From: Methylococcales bacterium | GTDB lineage: Bacteria; Pseudomonadota; Gammaproteobacteria; Methylococcales; Methylomonadaceae | Assembly: GCA_023146575.1 (NCBI GenBank) | Contig: JAGLBU010000037.1 | Coordinates: forward strand, 1-7,750 | Reading direction: 5' to 3' | DNA: 7,750 nucleotides | Shown: piece after piece, positions 6,452-7,750 of the stretch | Layout: each line of letters starts with the position of its first letter | Numbering within the stretch: position 1 is the stretch's first letter | Notes under the pieces: model-generated | What the model saw: only the letters and a program-made list of their open reading frames with translations | What the model was told of the DNA's origin: nothing | Databases searched by the model: none | Program-made: the position numbers and the translations under genes

Positions 6452-7537
6452 TTAAATCGGATGAGGTGGTGAAATTTGTGTTTGTAAATCATCATCCCAT
6501 TCACCTTCCACTTTAATATGTGCCATTGCTCCAAACTGAACCGCTTCAATTAAATTATGATTTAAATACACATAAAGTCCTGATTGTTTAAATTCATATA
6601 AGGCGGCAACCGCAGAACCCCCAGGGATAAACCATGTTTCTCTATTTGTGACAGGGGTATCTGAAAAAGAACCTCCTTCCCAGACTAATTCCCCATGACC
6701 ACCAATAAGGTGTGGACGACTGTCTCTATTGGCTTGTGAGTGAATTAACAATACTTTTTCACCAACGTTGGCTGTTAGTGCATTTTTTCCTGTTAATGCC
6801 CCAACTTTTCCATTAAAAACAATGTGACTTGGGGTTAGCGTTTTCATCACCTTAAGCATATCTCCCATCGCGTCTGACGCTGAGGTATATTTTTTATAGT
6901 TGCCCGCTTTATCTTTTGGTAAATAATAATCTTGCTCACCAATGTAATAGGCTTTGTCGTATCGTACGGGTTTACCATGATTGTCTTTCAAACCTTCTCT
7001 AGGTAATACCATAATTGCACCATTCATCCCTGATACCACATGATAAGGAATCATCACTCCACCGGGCGCACAATGGTAAACAAAAACGCCTGTTTTTGTG
7101 GCCTTAAAGCGAATGGTAACTTCTTCACCTGGTTGTACTTTGGTAATAACACCACCGCCTAATGCCCCTGTTGCCGCATGAAAATCAATATTGTGCATTT
7201 GCTGATTTTTTTTAGGGTTAACAAGAGTTAATTCCACATAATCATTTTGATGCACCACAATCATTGGCGCGGGAATTGAACCATTAAAGGTTGTCGCATG
7301 GATATAAGCATCTTCTGATACTTTAACCTTTTTTTCTTCCACCACTAACTTTACAGACACAATGCGCGGTGCGCCTAAATTAACTTGTTGATGCTCTGGT
7401 AAATAGGGAGGAGCAACCAATTTTTGCGTGACTCTTTCTAAGGTATTTACATCAAATATACCTACTTTTTGAGCATTATAATTGCTACAACTTGAAACCA
7501 AAATAAACCCAACCACCAATAATAATAAATTTTTCAT
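6452..7537 (-). CDS. nirK: Copper-containing nitrite reductase (NO-forming), predicted lipoprotein
   Basis: NirK reduces nitrite to nitric oxide in the periplasm using electrons from a cupredoxin or cytochrome c. Two cupredoxin domains occupy roughly 60-180 and 190-345 of 361 residues. Type 1 copper ligands are His115, Cys156, His166 and Met171. Type 2 ligands are His120, His155 and His327. The catalytic pair is Asp118 (HNIDFH) and His276 (RPHLIGGHG). Spacing tracks the Alcaligenes/Achromobacter enzyme with a constant offset and one inserted residue in [10 protein letters not shown], so the enzyme should be functional. The N-terminus is a lipoprotein signal, [17 protein letters not shown], with Cys17 lipidated and Ser at +2, predicting an outer-membrane anchor. 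Shine-Dalgarno AAGGA lies nine bases before the ATG. No nor or nitrate reductase gene is visible beside it. Confidence 0.95.
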   Translation of the reverse strand: MKNLLLLVVGFILVSSCSNYNAQKVGIFDVNTLERVTQKLVAPPYLPEHQQVNLGAPRIVSVKLVVEEKKVKVSEDAYIHATTFNGSIPAPMIVVHQNDYVELTLVNPKKNQQMHNIDFHAATGALGGGVITKVQPGEEVTIRFKATKTGVFVYHCAPGGVMIPYHVVSGMNGAIMVLPREGLKDNHGKPVRYDKAYYIGEQDYYLPKDKAGNYKKYTSASDAMGDMLKVMKTLTPSHIVFNGKVGALTGKNALTANVGEKVLLIHSQANRDSRPHLIGGHGELVWEGGSFSDTPVTNRETWFIPGGSAVAALYEFKQSGLYVYLNHNLIEAVQFGAMAHIKVEGEWDDDLQTQISPPHPI

Positions 7538-7546
7538 CAGTATCTA

Positions 7547-7571
7547 TCCTTATCATTTTTAAGAATAAGGA
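7547..7571 (-). promoter_or_regulatory. Possible hairpin sequestering the nirK Shine-Dalgarno
   Basis: In the nirK transcript, UCCUUAUU (complement of 7564-7571) can pair with GAUAAGGA (complement of 7547-7554). This gives seven Watson-Crick pairs and one G-U pair around a nine-base loop. The right arm contains the entire AAGGA Shine-Dalgarno of nirK, so this fold would reduce translation. The left arm also belongs to the adjacent 22-bp palindrome, so the two folds compete. The pairing is visible in the sequence; a regulatory role is inference. Confidence 0.35.
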
Positions 7572-7587
7572 AAATATATTTTCCTTA
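7566..7587. promoter_or_regulatory. Perfect 22-bp palindrome upstream of nirK
   Basis: The half-site TAAGGAAAATA is followed directly by its exact reverse complement TATTTTCCTTA, with no spacer or mismatch. It lies 29-50 bases upstream of the nirK start codon and about 130 bases upstream of the divergent gene. As DNA it could be an operator for a dimeric repressor. An 11+11 arrangement starting AAG-purine is reminiscent of NsrR sites, but the middle does not match the published enterobacterial consensus. As RNA it can form a nine-pair hairpin with a UAUA loop in the nirK leader. Confidence 0.45.
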
Positions 7588-7634
7588 ACTTTATTTTCTA
7601 GATGAAAAACAACCTTAAGCTAATAAAAGGGTTT

Positions 7635-7646
7635 ATTGATCTCAAT
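7635..7646. promoter_or_regulatory. Short dyad ATTGA-TC-TCAAT in the nirK/transporter intergenic region
   Basis: The five-base arms ATTGA and TCAAT are separated by two bases near the middle of the 180-base divergent intergenic region. The sequence recalls an FNR/NnrR-type half-site (TTGAT), but the full TTGAT-N4-ATCAA box is not present. It could be a degenerate site for a Crp/FNR-family activator or chance in AT-rich DNA. I see no strong sigma-70 promoter for either flanking gene. Confidence 0.2.
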
Positions 7647-7717
7647 TTTATAAAGATCGTTATCATATTAAAAAGATTTTGCTAAACTTAAAAATTTCAG
7701 CGCCGTAGGTATTAATT

Positions 7718-7750
7718 ATGAGTCAACAAACATCTATTCATGAATACTGG
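7718..7750 (+). CDS. Start of a divergent gene, possibly a sodium-dependent SNF/NSS-family transporter (partial)
   Basis: Only eleven codons are visible, MSQQTSIHEYW, running off the window edge in frame. AGGT at 7707-7710 gives a weak Shine-Dalgarno seven bases before the ATG. In gammaproteobacterial sodium-dependent transporters of the neurotransmitter:sodium symporter family the N-terminus commonly reads like SxHxxW just before the first membrane segment, which makes that family my best guess. With so little sequence the identity is uncertain. The gene is divergent from nirK and shares its 180-base upstream region, so the regulatory elements there could act on either gene. Confidence 0.4.
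   Translation, partial: MSQQTSIHEYW

Noticed and set aside
7635..7649. FNR/NnrR box upstream of nirK
   Set aside because: The TTGAT half is present but the second half does not read ATCAA at four-base spacing, so I kept only a low-confidence dyad rather than a named site.
7650..7670. Fur box (GTTATCAT-like) in the divergent intergenic region
   Set aside because: Only one half resembles a GATAAT-type hexamer array and the other repeats are missing; AT-rich DNA gives this by chance.

Overview
The window looks like an AT-rich gammaproteobacterial chromosome. The order mltG-tmk-holB-pilZ-tatD is a conserved gammaproteobacterial housekeeping cluster. The low GC, the cobC-like phosphatase, the outer-membrane DUF4105 protein and the copper nitrite reductase would fit a Methylococcales- or Thiotrichales-like bacterium. 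That placement is an inference from gene content, not something the sequence proves.

Positions 1-5812 form one compact forward-strand run. It starts with the last codons of mltG (a lytic transglycosylase). Then come tmk (dTMP kinase), holB (DNA polymerase III delta' subunit), pilZ (type IV pilus factor) and tatD (metal-dependent DNase). These are followed by a small acidic lipoprotein, a large DUF4105 protein with a permuted papain-like motif pair and an outer-membrane-barrel-like C-terminus, and a histidine phosphatase of the alpha-ribazole phosphatase type. The first four genes overlap by 4, 4 and 11 bases. The later gaps are 45, 7, 6 and 13 bases, so the whole run could be one transcript. 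The lipoprotein and DUF4105 genes are the least-characterised part and look like a two-gene envelope module.

Positions 5813-6451 are an accessory patch between the housekeeping run and nirK. It holds a reverse-strand gene for a small secreted six-cysteine protein of unknown function. It also holds a forward-strand relic of a PD-(D/E)XK-like nuclease or restriction-type gene, carrying a frameshift, a Trp-to-stop change and a lost catalytic Glu. The relic also forms the upstream region of the six-cysteine gene.

Positions 6452-7537 encode, on the reverse strand, a copper nitrite reductase (NirK) with all copper and catalytic residues in place and a lipoprotein signal peptide. Its 5' leader contains a perfect 22-bp palindrome. 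One half of that palindrome could instead pair with the nirK Shine-Dalgarno sequence, so two hairpins would be mutually exclusive. This suggests an operator, a translational switch, or both. A divergent forward gene begins at 7718. Only 11 codons are visible, and they resemble the start of a sodium-dependent (SNF/NSS-type) transporter.
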